Below, piece by piece: positions 48,283 through 55,758 of a stretch of DNA of 55,758 nucleotides. The translations under genes were made by a program, and so were the position numbers. How positions within the stretch are numbered: position 1 is the stretch's first letter; the number at the start of each line of letters is the position of its first letter. Where the stretch lies: positions 1-55,758 of the forward strand of contig NZ_LQIT01000039.1 in the NCBI RefSeq assembly GCF_001499965.1. Direction: 5' to 3'. Below the pieces are notes generated by a model. That model searched no databases, was not told the DNA's origin, and saw only the letters and a list, made by a program, of their open reading frames with translations. The DNA is from Mycobacterium sp. GA-2829. GTDB taxonomy: Bacteria > Actinomycetota > Actinomycetes > Mycobacteriales > Mycobacteriaceae.

Positions 48283-48786
48283 TTGCCGTTCCACGAACTC
48301 GCCGTGGCCCCCACTGACGTCGACGGAGCCGCACTCGGTCTCGCGCTCAACGCGCCCGTCCCCGCTGCGCTCGCCAGCATGCGGCTCACCCACGAGAGTG
48401 CGGGCGCGCTGGTCCTCGGGGTGCTCGGGGCGTCGCACGTCGTCACCGTGGACCATCCCGACGGTCTATTCAGCGAGGAGGTCTCGTGCACAGCGCACAC
48501 CCACGGTCGCGCCCTGCCCGACCGCTTCCGCACCGCCGGCTACCGCTTCACCGCGCGGACGATGACCTGTGCCCCACCGGTTTTCGACGAGCTCGCGGCA
48601 CGGTTGCGCCGCCGCTGCCTGACCGATCGGCAGACACTCGGCGGCCGGTTCCCCGGCGACGACGCCGCGCTGACCGTGCTGCGGGCGCTGCCGGACGGAC
48701 CCGGATGGCGGTGGCACACCTGGCATCTGTACCCCGGTGACCACGGCGGCACGGCAGTGACGACCACCAGTTGGTGGCGGCCGTGA
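48283..48786 (+). CDS. DUF2617 protein
   Basis: A 167-aa soluble protein matching DUF2617 (Rv2598-like). Recurrent features are FHELAVAPTDVDG, LGVLGASHVVTVD, HTHGRALPDRF and the C-terminal WRWHTWHLYPG. No catalytic motif is known. The best start is TTG 48283 with AGGAC 7-8 nt upstream. It overlaps the next gene by 4 nt (GTGA). Confidence 0.82.
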   Translation: MPFHELAVAPTDVDGAALGLALNAPVPAALASMRLTHESAGALVLGVLGASHVVTVDHPDGLFSEEVSCTAHTHGRALPDRFRTAGYRFTARTMTCAPPVFDELAARLRRRCLTDRQTLGGRFPGDDAALTVLRALPDGPGWRWHTWHLYPGDHGGTAVTTTSWWRP

Positions 48787-49214
48787 CCCGCACCGGACTG
48801 TTCACGCTGTCGGGTGCACTGGCCGTCGGCGGGGTGATCTGTCTGCTGCTCGGGATGTCGATGATGGGCGGCAACATCCGCAACGACGTCGCGACCAACT
48901 ACTCGCGGTACTCCGGGGACGCCGACGGCGACAACTACGAGTGCACCGGCTCGCCGAGCGCGGTCGCCGACGACATCGCCGCCCGGGTGCCGCCGGAGGC
49001 GCGGACCACCGACCGCGGCATCACTTACCTGCGCTACGACGACGAGATCGTCATCGTCGGACCCGACGGCACCCGGCCGTGCACGGTCCGCGTCGAAGAC
49101 CTCGGCGCCCGCTACAGCTCGGGCGGCTTCATCTTCCTCGGCCCCGGCTTCTTCCCCGGTTCACCGTCCGGTGGGTCGGGCGGCAGCCCGGGCGGTCCGG
49201 ACGGTACGAAGTGA
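48783..49214 (+). CDS. DUF4247 exported or membrane protein
   Basis: A 143-aa protein with an N-terminal hydrophobic segment (about residues 6-27), a DUF4247 domain with a single conserved-looking CTGSPSAVADDIAARV stretch and CTVRVEDL, and a Gly/Ser/Pro-rich tail. GTG 48783 overlaps the DUF2617 stop. It corresponds to Rv2599. It probably sits on the outer face of the membrane next to the DUF350 and SpeE proteins. Confidence 0.82.
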   Translation: MTRTGLFTLSGALAVGGVICLLLGMSMMGGNIRNDVATNYSRYSGDADGDNYECTGSPSAVADDIAARVPPEARTTDRGITYLRYDDEIVIVGPDGTRPCTVRVEDLGARYSSGGFIFLGPGFFPGSPSGGSGGSPGGPDGTK

Positions 49215-49237
49215 CACCCCCCACGAAGGAGCACCCG

Positions 49238-49693
49238 ATGTACCTGGCCGTCGAGTTCGGCACCATCAGCGCAGAGAACCTCGCGCAGAACGTGGTCGCC
49301 GCGATCCTGTACTTCGTGATCGGCGCGCTGGTGCTGGCCGCCGGATTCGCCATGGTCGATCTGCTCACCCCGGGCAGGCTGCGCCACCTGGTGTTCGTCG
49401 AGTACCGGCCCAACGCCGTGGCGGTGGCGTCCGGTATGTACGCCGCGCTGGCGATCGTGGTGGTTTCGGCGATCATCGCCAGTTCCAGCGAACTCGCCCA
49501 GGGGCTGCTCGAGGCACTCGTCTACGGGCTGGTGGGCGTCGCGCTGCAGGGGGTGGCGCTGGTGATCCTCGAAGGCGTCGTCCCGGGGCGGTTCCGCGAC
49601 CTCATCGAAGCCGACCGCCTGCATCCCTCGGCGATCGCGACGGCCGTCGTACTGCTGGCGGTGGGAGGGGTGAACGCCGCCGCACTGTCATGA
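49238..49693 (+). CDS. DUF350 integral membrane protein
   Basis: A 151-aa protein with four hydrophobic helices (about residues 17-37, 50-52 onward to 75, 82-105 and 128-148), the YjfL/DUF350 fold. GGAGCACCCG precedes ATG 49238. The ATGA overlap with the next gene couples it to the SpeE-like protein. DUF350 genes recur with spermidine-synthase-like and glutathionylspermidine-synthase-like genes in other bacteria. Confidence 0.85.
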   Translation: MYLAVEFGTISAENLAQNVVAAILYFVIGALVLAAGFAMVDLLTPGRLRHLVFVEYRPNAVAVASGMYAALAIVVVSAIIASSSELAQGLLEALVYGLVGVALQGVALVILEGVVPGRFRDLIEADRLHPSAIATAVVLLAVGGVNAAALS

Positions 49694-51249
49694 CGGCGAC
49701 GGACCCTTCGCTTCTCGACTCCGAGTCGGCGGCCAGTACCCGCTGGCGGGCGTTGCTGCTGGCCGCGGTCGCCGCCTGCGCCGCCTGCGGACTGGTCTAC
49801 GAGCTGGCGCTGCTGACGTTGTCGTCGAGCATGCACGGCGGCGGGATCGTCGCCACGTCGCTGATCGTGGCGGGCTACGTGGCGGCGCTGGGCGCGGGTG
49901 CGCTCGCGGTCAAACCGCTGCTCGGGCACGCCGCGATCACGTTCATCGCGGTCGAGACGCTGCTCGGGGTGATCGGCGGGCTGTCGGCGGCCGCGCTGTA
50001 CGTCGTGTTCGCGTTCATCGGCGGGTCGACGTGGGTGCTGGTGGTCGGTACGGCGCTGATCGGCGGGCTGGTCGGCGCCGAGGTGCCGCTGCTGATGACG
50101 CTGCTGCAGCGCGGGCGGACCGCGGGCGCGGCGGACAGCGGCCGGGTGCTGGCCAACCTCAACGCCGCCGACTATTTCGGGGCGCTGGTCGGCGGCCTGC
50201 TGTGGCCGTTCCTGTTGCTCCCCCACGTCGGCATGATCCGCGGCGCGGCGGCCACCGGGATGATCAACCTCATCGCGGCGGCCGTCGTCGCGGTGTTCCT
50301 GTTGCGCCGCATCGTCTCCGGGCGGCAACTGGGTGTCGCGTTGGGTGTGCTGAGTGCGGCGCTGGTGTTGCTGGTGACGCTGCTGCTCCGCGCCGACGGC
50401 GTCGAGACCACCACGCGCCAGCGGCTCTACGCCGACCCGATCGTCGCGTACGCCCGGTCGCCGTATCAGGAGATCGTGGTCACCCGCCGCGGTGACGACA
50501 TGCGCCTCTACCTCGACGGTGGGCTGCAGTTCTCCACCCGCGACGAATTCCGCTACACCGAGAGCCTCGTGTATCCCGCACTCGGGCAGGGGGCGCAGTC
50601 GGTGCTGATCCTCGGCGGCGGCGATGGATTGGCCGCCCGGGAACTGTTGCGGGCCAACACCGTTCGGGACATCACCCAGGTGGAGTTGGATCCCGCCGTG
50701 ATCGACCTGGCCCGCACCACGCTGCGCGACACCAACCGCGGCGCGCTCGACGATCCGCGCGTCACCGTGGTCGTCGACGACGCGATGACCTGGCTGCGCA
50801 CCGCCGACCGGACGTTCGACGCGGTGATCGTGGACCTGCCCGATCCGGACACCCCGGTGCTGGGCCGCCTGTACTCGACCGAGTTCTATCTGCTGGTGGC
50901 GCGCACGCTGAGACCCGACGGGCTGATGGTGGTGCAGGCGGGCAGCCCGTTCTCGACGCCGACGGCGTTCTGGCGCACCGTGTCGACGATCGAGTCCGCG
51001 GACTTCGCGGTCACCCCGTATCACGTGCACGTCCCGACGTTCGGGGACTGGGGATTCGCGCTGGCCCGCCGCGGTGCGGCGCCGCCGGTGCCCACGATGC
51101 CGGAAGGCGTTGAGCCGCTGCGGTTTCTGAATCAGGAGGTGCTCGACGCCGCGACGGTGTTCTCCGCCGACGTCGCCCCACGGCGCCTGGAGCCGTCGAC
51201 GCTCGACCACCCCCGCATCGTCGACGACATCCGCGCGGGCTACCGCTAG
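49690..51249 (+). CDS. speE: Membrane-fused spermidine synthase-like protein
   Basis: A 519-aa protein of the long SpeE type (Rv2601-like). About seven membrane helices fill residues 18-225. A cytosolic aminopropyltransferase-fold domain follows, with SAM/decarboxy-SAM loop LILGGGDGLAARELL (GGGDG 309-313), QVELDPAV, VVVDDAMTWL and the active-site IVDLPDPDTP. The usual bacterial YHE near the entrance is YTE (DEFRYTESLVYP). Whether it makes spermidine or modifies another amine is open. It ends 4 nt into convergent ligA. Confidence 0.87.
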   Translation: MTATDPSLLDSESAASTRWRALLLAAVAACAACGLVYELALLTLSSSMHGGGIVATSLIVAGYVAALGAGALAVKPLLGHAAITFIAVETLLGVIGGLSAAALYVVFAFIGGSTWVLVVGTALIGGLVGAEVPLLMTLLQRGRTAGAADSGRVLANLNAADYFGALVGGLLWPFLLLPHVGMIRGAAATGMINLIAAAVVAVFLLRRIVSGRQLGVALGVLSAALVLLVTLLLRADGVETTTRQRLYADPIVAYARSPYQEIVVTRRGDDMRLYLDGGLQFSTRDEFRYTESLVYPALGQGAQSVLILGGGDGLAARELLRANTVRDITQVELDPAVIDLARTTLRDTNRGALDDPRVTVVVDDAMTWLRTADRTFDAVIVDLPDPDTPVLGRLYSTEFYLLVARTLRPDGLMVVQAGSPFSTPTAFWRTVSTIESADFAVTPYHVHVPTFGDWGFALARRGAAPPVPTMPEGVEPLRFLNQEVLDAATVFSADVAPRRLEPSTLDHPRIVDDIRAGYR

Positions 51250-53351
51250 TCGGCAGGCTCCTGCGGCCCGTTCTCCAACAGGGCGCGGAACCCGTCCTCG
51301 TTGAGGACAGGCACACCGAGTTCGATGGCCTTGTCGTACTTCGACCCGGGCGCATCCCCGGCGACCACGTAGGCGGTCTTCTTCGACACCGAGCCGGCGG
51401 CCTTGCCGCCGCGGGCGATGATCGCCTCCTTGGCCTCGTCGCGGGAGAACCCGGTCAGCGAGCCCGTCACGACGATCGAGAGCCCCTCGAGCGTGCGGGC
51501 GATGCTGGCGTCGCGTTCGTCGGCCATCCGCACCCCGGCCGCGCGCCACTTCTCGACGATCGCGCAGTGCCAGTCGACGGTGAACCACTCCTTGACCGCG
51601 GCCGCGATCGTCGGGCCGACGCCCTCCACCGCGGCCAACTGCTCCTCGGACGCCTCGATGATCGCGTCGAGTGAGCCGAACTCGGTGGCCAGCGCCCGCG
51701 CCGCGGTGGGCCCGACGTGGCGGATCGACAACGCGACCAGCACCCGCCACAGCGGCTGCGCCTTGGCCTTGCCGAGGTTGGCCAGCAGCCGCCTGCCGTT
51801 GGCCGACACCACACCCTTCTGCGTGGTGAACAGCGAGGTGCGGAGCAGGTCGCCCTCGGTCAGCGTGAACAGGTCGCCCTCGTCGGTGATGACGCCGGCC
51901 TGCAGCAGCGCGATCCCCGCCTCGTAGCCGAGGCCCTCGATGTCGAACGCCCCGCGGCCGGCCACGTGGAACACCCGCTCCCGCAGCTGCGCCGGACAGG
52001 TCCGCGAGTTCGGGCAGCGGATGTCGGCGTCGCCCTCCTTGGCCGGGGCCAGTTCGGTGCCGCACTCCGGACAGTGGGTCGGCATCACGAATTCGCGCTC
52101 GGAGCCGTCGCGCAGGTCGACCACCGGGCCGAGCACCTCGGGGATCACGTCCCCGGCCTTGCGGATCACCACGGTGTCGCCGATCAGCACGCCCTTGCGC
52201 TTGACCTCCGACGCGTTGTGCAGCGTCGCGAGCCCGACGGTGGACCCGGCCACCTTCACCGGCTCCATGTACGCGAACGGCGTGACCCGGCCGGTGCGGC
52301 CTACGTTGACCCGGATGTCGAGGAGTTTGGTCTGCGCCTCCTCGGGCGGGTACTTGTAGGCCACCGCCCAGCGCGGCGCGCGCGAGGTGGCGCCCAGGCG
52401 GCGTTGCAGCGACACCTCGTCGACCTTGACGACCAGGCCGTCGATCTCGTGTTCGACGTCATGGCGGTGCTCACCCCAGTAGGCGATCCGCTCGGTGACC
52501 GCGTCGAGGCCCTGCACCCGGGTGGTGTGCGTGGACACCGGCAGCCCCCACTCCTTGAGTGCGCGGTAGGCGTCGTGCAGGGTCTTCGGCGTGAAGCCCT
52601 CGGCCTTTCCGAGGCCGTGGCAGATCATGTGCAGGTTGCGGCGGGCGGTGACGGCGGGGTTCTTCTGCCGGAGCGATCCGGCAGCGCTGTTGCGCGGGTT
52701 GGCGAACGGCGCCTTGCCCTCGGCGACCAGCCCGGCGTTGAGTTCCTCGAAGTCGACGACGCGGAAGAACACCTCACCGCGCACCTCGAGCACCTTGGGC
52801 ACGGGGAACTCGTCGGACGGGGTGAGCCGCTCGGGGATGTCGGCGATGGTGCGCGCGTTGAGCGTGACGTCTTCCCCGGTGCGGCCGTCACCGCGGGTGG
52901 CGGCCCGCTCGAGTCTGCCGTCGCGGTACACCAGCGCCAGCGCCACCCCGTCGATCTTGAGCTCGCACAGGTAGTGGGCGTCGGCGCCGATCTCGGCCTT
53001 GATGCGGCCCGCCCAGGCGGTCAGCTCCTCGGGGTCGAAGACGTTGTCCAGGCTGAGCATCCGCTCGAGGTGCTCGGCTGGGGTGAAGTCGGTGGCGAAC
53101 CCCGCGCCGCCGACCAGCTGGGTCGGCGAATCGGGGGTGCGCAGTTCCGGATGCTGCTCCTCGAGGGACTGTAACCGGCGCAGCAACGTGTCGAACTCGG
53201 CGTCGGTGATGATCGGCGCATCGCGGACGTAGTAACGGAACTGATGCCCGCGCACCTCGTCGGCCAGCTCCTGCCATTCCCGGCGCACGTCGGGATCCGT
53301 CGCATCGTCGGCCTGCTGCGCCAGCGCCGCCTCGGCGTCTTTCGAGCTCAC
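51246..53351 (-). CDS. ligA: NAD-dependent DNA ligase
   Basis: LigA, 701 aa, seals nicks in replication and repair using NAD. The Ia domain with HQFRYYVRDAPIITDAEFD, the adenylated Lys132 in CELKIDGVALA, the OB fold, the four-Cys zinc finger (CPECGTELA ... CPNSRTCPAQL), helix-hairpin-helix repeats and the C-terminal BRCT domain (about 615-701) are all in order. GTG 53351 gives the normal N-terminus. It is at the Rv3014c position. Confidence 0.98.
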   Translation of the reverse strand: MSSKDAEAALAQQADDATDPDVRREWQELADEVRGHQFRYYVRDAPIITDAEFDTLLRRLQSLEEQHPELRTPDSPTQLVGGAGFATDFTPAEHLERMLSLDNVFDPEELTAWAGRIKAEIGADAHYLCELKIDGVALALVYRDGRLERAATRGDGRTGEDVTLNARTIADIPERLTPSDEFPVPKVLEVRGEVFFRVVDFEELNAGLVAEGKAPFANPRNSAAGSLRQKNPAVTARRNLHMICHGLGKAEGFTPKTLHDAYRALKEWGLPVSTHTTRVQGLDAVTERIAYWGEHRHDVEHEIDGLVVKVDEVSLQRRLGATSRAPRWAVAYKYPPEEAQTKLLDIRVNVGRTGRVTPFAYMEPVKVAGSTVGLATLHNASEVKRKGVLIGDTVVIRKAGDVIPEVLGPVVDLRDGSEREFVMPTHCPECGTELAPAKEGDADIRCPNSRTCPAQLRERVFHVAGRGAFDIEGLGYEAGIALLQAGVITDEGDLFTLTEGDLLRTSLFTTQKGVVSANGRRLLANLGKAKAQPLWRVLVALSIRHVGPTAARALATEFGSLDAIIEASEEQLAAVEGVGPTIAAAVKEWFTVDWHCAIVEKWRAAGVRMADERDASIARTLEGLSIVVTGSLTGFSRDEAKEAIIARGGKAAGSVSKKTAYVVAGDAPGSKYDKAIELGVPVLNEDGFRALLENGPQEPAD

Positions 53352-53384
53352 TCCCGAAGGCTATCGAAGGGGGGCGACAAGTCT

Positions 53385-53390
53385 TAGCGT
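53385..53390 (+). promoter_or_regulatory. -10 box for leaderless YjbR-type gene
   Basis: TAGCGT, 7 nt, then ATG 53398. It supports this start over the GTG at 53389, which lies inside the box. Confidence 0.45.
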
Positions 53391-53397
53391 GGCGGTC

Positions 53398-53793
53398 ATG
53401 CCCCATCCGATCATGTTCCGCGACGACGATTTCGGGCTGGCCGAGGTGCGGGACATCGCGCTCGCGTTCCCCGGCGCCCACGAGAAGGTCTCACACGGCA
53501 GGCCCGGGTTCTTCGTGTCCAAGATGTTCGCGATGTACGGCGGCAGCACCAAGCAGACCGGCGAGATGACCACGGTGTCGCACTGCGTGCTGGTCAAGGT
53601 CGACGAGTCCGACCGGGCGGCCCTGCAGGCCGACGACCGCTTCTTCCTGCCCGCCTACCTGGGCGCTTCGGGCTGGCTGGGGCTGGACTTCGACGTCGCC
53701 GACGTGGACTGGGCCGAGGTCCGCGAACTGGTCGACGCGTCCTACCGGCTGGTGGCGCCGAAGAGGTTGGTCGACCAACTCGACGGACTCTGA
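53398..53793 (+). CDS. MmcQ/YjbR-family protein
   Basis: A 131-aa single-domain protein of the MmcQ/YjbR (CyaY-like fold) family. VRDIALAFPGAHEKVSHGRPGFFVSKMFAMY, a middle VLVKVD strand and the C-terminal WAEVRELVDASYRLVAPKRLV are family features. It has been suggested to bind DNA or small ligands; no firm function. It is divergent from ligA and followed 38 nt later by the acyl-CoA ligase gene. Confidence 0.82.
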   Translation: MPHPIMFRDDDFGLAEVRDIALAFPGAHEKVSHGRPGFFVSKMFAMYGGSTKQTGEMTTVSHCVLVKVDESDRAALQADDRFFLPAYLGASGWLGLDFDVADVDWAEVRELVDASYRLVAPKRLVDQLDGL

Positions 53794-53831
53794 CCGCGGC
53801 GGCCACCGGGCATGGTTCGATCGGAGGCACC

Positions 53832-55439
53832 ATGAGTTTCGCCAGCCCGTACCCCGACGTCCACATCCCGACGACCAGCGTCTACGACTACCTGTTCAGC
53901 GACTTCGACGAGTCCGACGCCGCGCGCACCGCGCTGATCGACACCGCGACCGGTGAGCGCCTCACCTACGGCGAGATGCTCGCTCGCATCGACGCCTTCG
54001 CCGGCGCACTCGCCGAGCGCGGGGTGGGCGTGGGCTCGGTGGTCGGACTGCTCGCCCCGAACAGTGCGGCGTTCGCGATCGCGTTCCACGGCATCCTGCG
54101 CTCGGGTGCGACGGCCACCACGATCAACGCGCTGTTCACCGCCAAGGACATCGCCAAACAGCTGGCCGACTCCAAGGCCACGATGCTGGTGACCGTCACA
54201 CCGCTGCTGGCCAATGCCGTCGAGGGCGCCGCCGCCGTCGGGATGAGCAAGGACCGCGTGATCGTGCTCGACGGACCCGGCGCCGCCGCCGACGGCCATC
54301 CGAACGCCGCGGACCTGCTCGGCCCGGGGCATCCGGCGCCCGACGTCAGCTTCGATCCGTCGACGCATCTCGCAGTGCTGCCGTACAGTTCGGGCACCAC
54401 CGGCAACCCCAAGGGCGTCATGCTGACCCACCGCAACCTGGTGGCCAACGTCGCGCAGATCCGCCCCGTGCAGGGGATGACCGCCGACGACCGCATCCTG
54501 GCCGTGCTGCCGTTCTTCCACATCTACGGGATGACGGTGCTGCTCAACGCGGCACTGCACGCCAGGGCAGCGCTGGTGATCATGCCGAGGTTCGACCTCA
54601 CCGCATTCCTCGCCAACATCGCCGAACACAAGTGCACCTACGCGTTCATCGCGCCGCCGGTCGCGGTGGCACTGGCCAAGCATCCGCTGATCGACGAGTA
54701 CGACCTGTCCTCGCTGCAGGGCATCATGTCCGGCGCCGCCCCGCTCGACGCCGACCTCGGCCACGCCGTCGCCGAACGGCTGGGCTGCGCGGTGGTACAG
54801 GGCTACGGCATGAGTGAACTCAGCCCGGTCAGCCACGTCACGCCGTTCGACGGAGGTACGGGGTTCGTCGGAACGGTGGCGCCGTTGTCCTCGAGCGGGT
54901 GGACGGTGCCGAACTCGGAGAGCCGCATCCTCGACCCGGAGACCGGCGCCGAGATCGACGTCCCCGCAAGCGGTGTGAGCGCCACCGGCGAGCTGTGGTT
55001 CCGCGGCCCGAACGTGATGGCCGGTTACCTCAACAACGAGAAGGCCACCCGCGAGACCATCGACGAGGACGGCTGGCTGCACACCGGCGACCTGGCCCAG
55101 GTCGACGAACACGGCTGCGTCTACATCGTCGACCGGCTCAAGGAGCTGATCAAGTACAAGGGCTACCAGGTACCGCCCGCCGAACTGGAGGCGGTGCTGC
55201 TCTCACACGACGCGATCGCCGACGCCGCGGTGATCGGCGTGGTCGACACCGAATCCGGTGAAGAGGTGCCGAAGGCGTTCGTGGTGCGCCAGCCCGATGC
55301 GTCGTTGACCGAGGCCGATGTCATGTTGTTCGTCGCCGGTCAGGTCGCGCCGTACAAGAAGGTCCGCAAGGTGGAGTTCATCGACGAGATCCCGAAGTCC
55401 GCGTCGGGCAAGATCCTGCGAAAAGACCTGCGCCGCTGA
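53832..55439 (+). CDS. 4-coumarate-CoA ligase-like acyl-CoA synthetase
   Basis: A 535-aa ANL-superfamily adenylating enzyme of the FadD/4CL group. The P-loop YSSGTTGNPKGVMLTH is at about residues 185-200. QGYGMSELSPVSH, the hinge GDLAQVDEHGCVYIVDRLKELIKYKG and the C-terminal catalytic Lys in PKSASGKILRKDLR are all intact. It makes acyl-AMP then acyl-CoA from an aryl or medium fatty acid. GGAGG lies 6-7 nt before ATG 53832. A CoA ligase is missing from the catabolic block at 32-41 kb, but any link is speculative. Confidence 0.9.
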   Translation: MSFASPYPDVHIPTTSVYDYLFSDFDESDAARTALIDTATGERLTYGEMLARIDAFAGALAERGVGVGSVVGLLAPNSAAFAIAFHGILRSGATATTINALFTAKDIAKQLADSKATMLVTVTPLLANAVEGAAAVGMSKDRVIVLDGPGAAADGHPNAADLLGPGHPAPDVSFDPSTHLAVLPYSSGTTGNPKGVMLTHRNLVANVAQIRPVQGMTADDRILAVLPFFHIYGMTVLLNAALHARAALVIMPRFDLTAFLANIAEHKCTYAFIAPPVAVALAKHPLIDEYDLSSLQGIMSGAAPLDADLGHAVAERLGCAVVQGYGMSELSPVSHVTPFDGGTGFVGTVAPLSSSGWTVPNSESRILDPETGAEIDVPASGVSATGELWFRGPNVMAGYLNNEKATRETIDEDGWLHTGDLAQVDEHGCVYIVDRLKELIKYKGYQVPPAELEAVLLSHDAIADAAVIGVVDTESGEEVPKAFVVRQPDASLTEADVMLFVAGQVAPYKKVRKVEFIDEIPKSASGKILRKDLRR

Positions 55440-55441
55440 GG

Positions 55442-55504
55442 CGTTGACTCTGCGCCCAGGGCACTCCCCACTCGGGGTTTGTCGCCCTGTGCGCAGAGTC
55501 AACG
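55442..55504. terminator. Long hairpin between convergent genes
   Basis: Arms 55442-55462 and 55484-55504 pair at 20 of 21 positions. The inner region contains a further CCCC/GGGG hairpin (55466-55477). It fills almost all of the space between the acyl-CoA ligase stop and the stop of the small exported protein gene. No T-tract on either strand. Confidence 0.7.
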
Positions 55505-55509
55505 AAAAG

Positions 55510-55758
55510 TCAGCGGGTGGTGACGTAGACGATGCGGTCGTCGTTGTCGTAGCGGACCGACACGATCTTCGACTCGTCCAGCGGCTTGGTCATACCCTGC
55601 TGGTTGATGCGGACCTGGTAGCCGCGGTCATCCAGGGAGCTGATGGTGTCTTGGGCGTTGCCGGGGCCGGCGGGGGCGGCCCCGGCGGGGGCGGCGAAGG
55701 CCAGGAATCCGGTGGCCAGTCCGCCGGCGATGATGGTGGCGAATCCGAACTTGTTCAT
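55510..55758 (-). CDS. Small exported protein of unknown function
   Basis: An 82-aa protein whose ATG is the last codon of the window. Residues 1-27 are a signal peptide with cleavage near PAGA-AP. The 55-residue mature part (AQDTISSLDDRGYQVRINQ ... SVRYDNDDRIVYVTTR) has no cysteine and resembles small secreted mycobacterial proteins with a PepSY-like or DUF-type fold; I do not place it. An extension beyond the window edge is possible but unlikely given the intact signal peptide. Confidence 0.75.
   Translation of the reverse strand: MNKFGFATIIAGGLATGFLAFAAPAGAAPAGPGNAQDTISSLDDRGYQVRINQQGMTKPLDESKIVSVRYDNDDRIVYVTTR

Noticed and set aside
49522..52065. Open frame of 847 codons on the minus strand opposite the SpeE operon
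   Set aside because: The composition is the Arg/His/Gly-rich antisense type, and SpeE and ligA account for the region.
1..55758. CRISPR array, insertion sequence, prophage or integrated plasmid
   Set aside because: No regularly spaced repeats, transposase, integrase or phage structural genes were seen. The two tRNAs are not flanked by an integrase or a repeated 3' end.

Overview
The window is a high-GC actinobacterial chromosome segment that I read as Mycolicibacterium or another rapidly growing mycobacterium. Gene order follows, from memory, M. tuberculosis H37Rv Rv2976c (ung) to Rv3014c (ligA). It carries mycobacterial hallmarks: hupB with a Lys/Ala/Pro tail, fbiD for coenzyme F420, lppZ, cfp6, and gltX plus gatCAB without a GlnRS. 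GTG starts are frequent, and many genes have a TANNNT box 6-8 nt before the start codon, as expected for leaderless mRNAs. I saw no insertion sequence, integrase, CRISPR array or phage gene.

Layout. 1-6.7 kb: ung, thiL, a lone AsnC-type ligand-binding domain, a DUF3515 exported protein, ddl, a Cys/Met PLP enzyme, gpsA and fbiD. 6.7-10.6 kb: ppk, mutT1 and hupB. 10.8-13.6 kb: leuD and leuC with a divergent IclR regulator. 13.7-16.4 kb: tRNA-Glu(CTC), tRNA-Gln(CTG), gltX and a fumarylacetoacetase-family gene. 16.4-21.4 kb: a secreted lipase-like hydrolase, an MFS transporter, a MarR regulator with a divergent monooxygenase, an amidohydrolase and a membrane protein. 21.4-29.3 kb: leuB, serA, a phytoene-dehydrogenase-like oxidoreductase, and ilvC, ilvN and ilvB, headed by a leader peptide and attenuator. 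29.3-31.9 kb: cfp6, DoxX and lppZ.

31.9-41.4 kb is an accessory block between lppZ and gatB. It holds SDR and APH-kinase genes, a convergent thiolase, crotonase and acyl-CoA dehydrogenase operon, and a divergent LLM oxidoreductase, sulfotransferase, TIM-barrel isomerase and DUF1214-like operon. The APH kinase plus ACAD10/11-like dehydrogenase pair resembles the phosphorylation-dependent route for 4-hydroxyacyl-CoAs. A repeated GAGAAG-N3-ATT motif lies in front of both divisions of the block.

41.4-46.6 kb: gatB, pfkA, gatA, gatC and an ACT-domain protein. 46.6-51.2 kb: a small cysteine-rich protein, a hemerythrin gene behind a SigF-like promoter, and a five-gene DUF4178/DUF2617/DUF4247/DUF350/membrane SpeE operon that in M. 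tuberculosis lies elsewhere. 51.2-55.8 kb: ligA, a YjbR-type protein, a 4CL-like acyl-CoA ligase and a small exported protein.

Together the window supplies most of branched-chain amino acid synthesis (ilvB, ilvN, ilvC, leuB, leuC, leuD), serine synthesis entry (serA) and the indirect route to Gln-tRNA(Gln) (gltX, its tRNA and gatCAB). No intergenic stretch exceeds 300 bases. Convergent gene pairs are often separated by long perfect hairpins without a T-tract.
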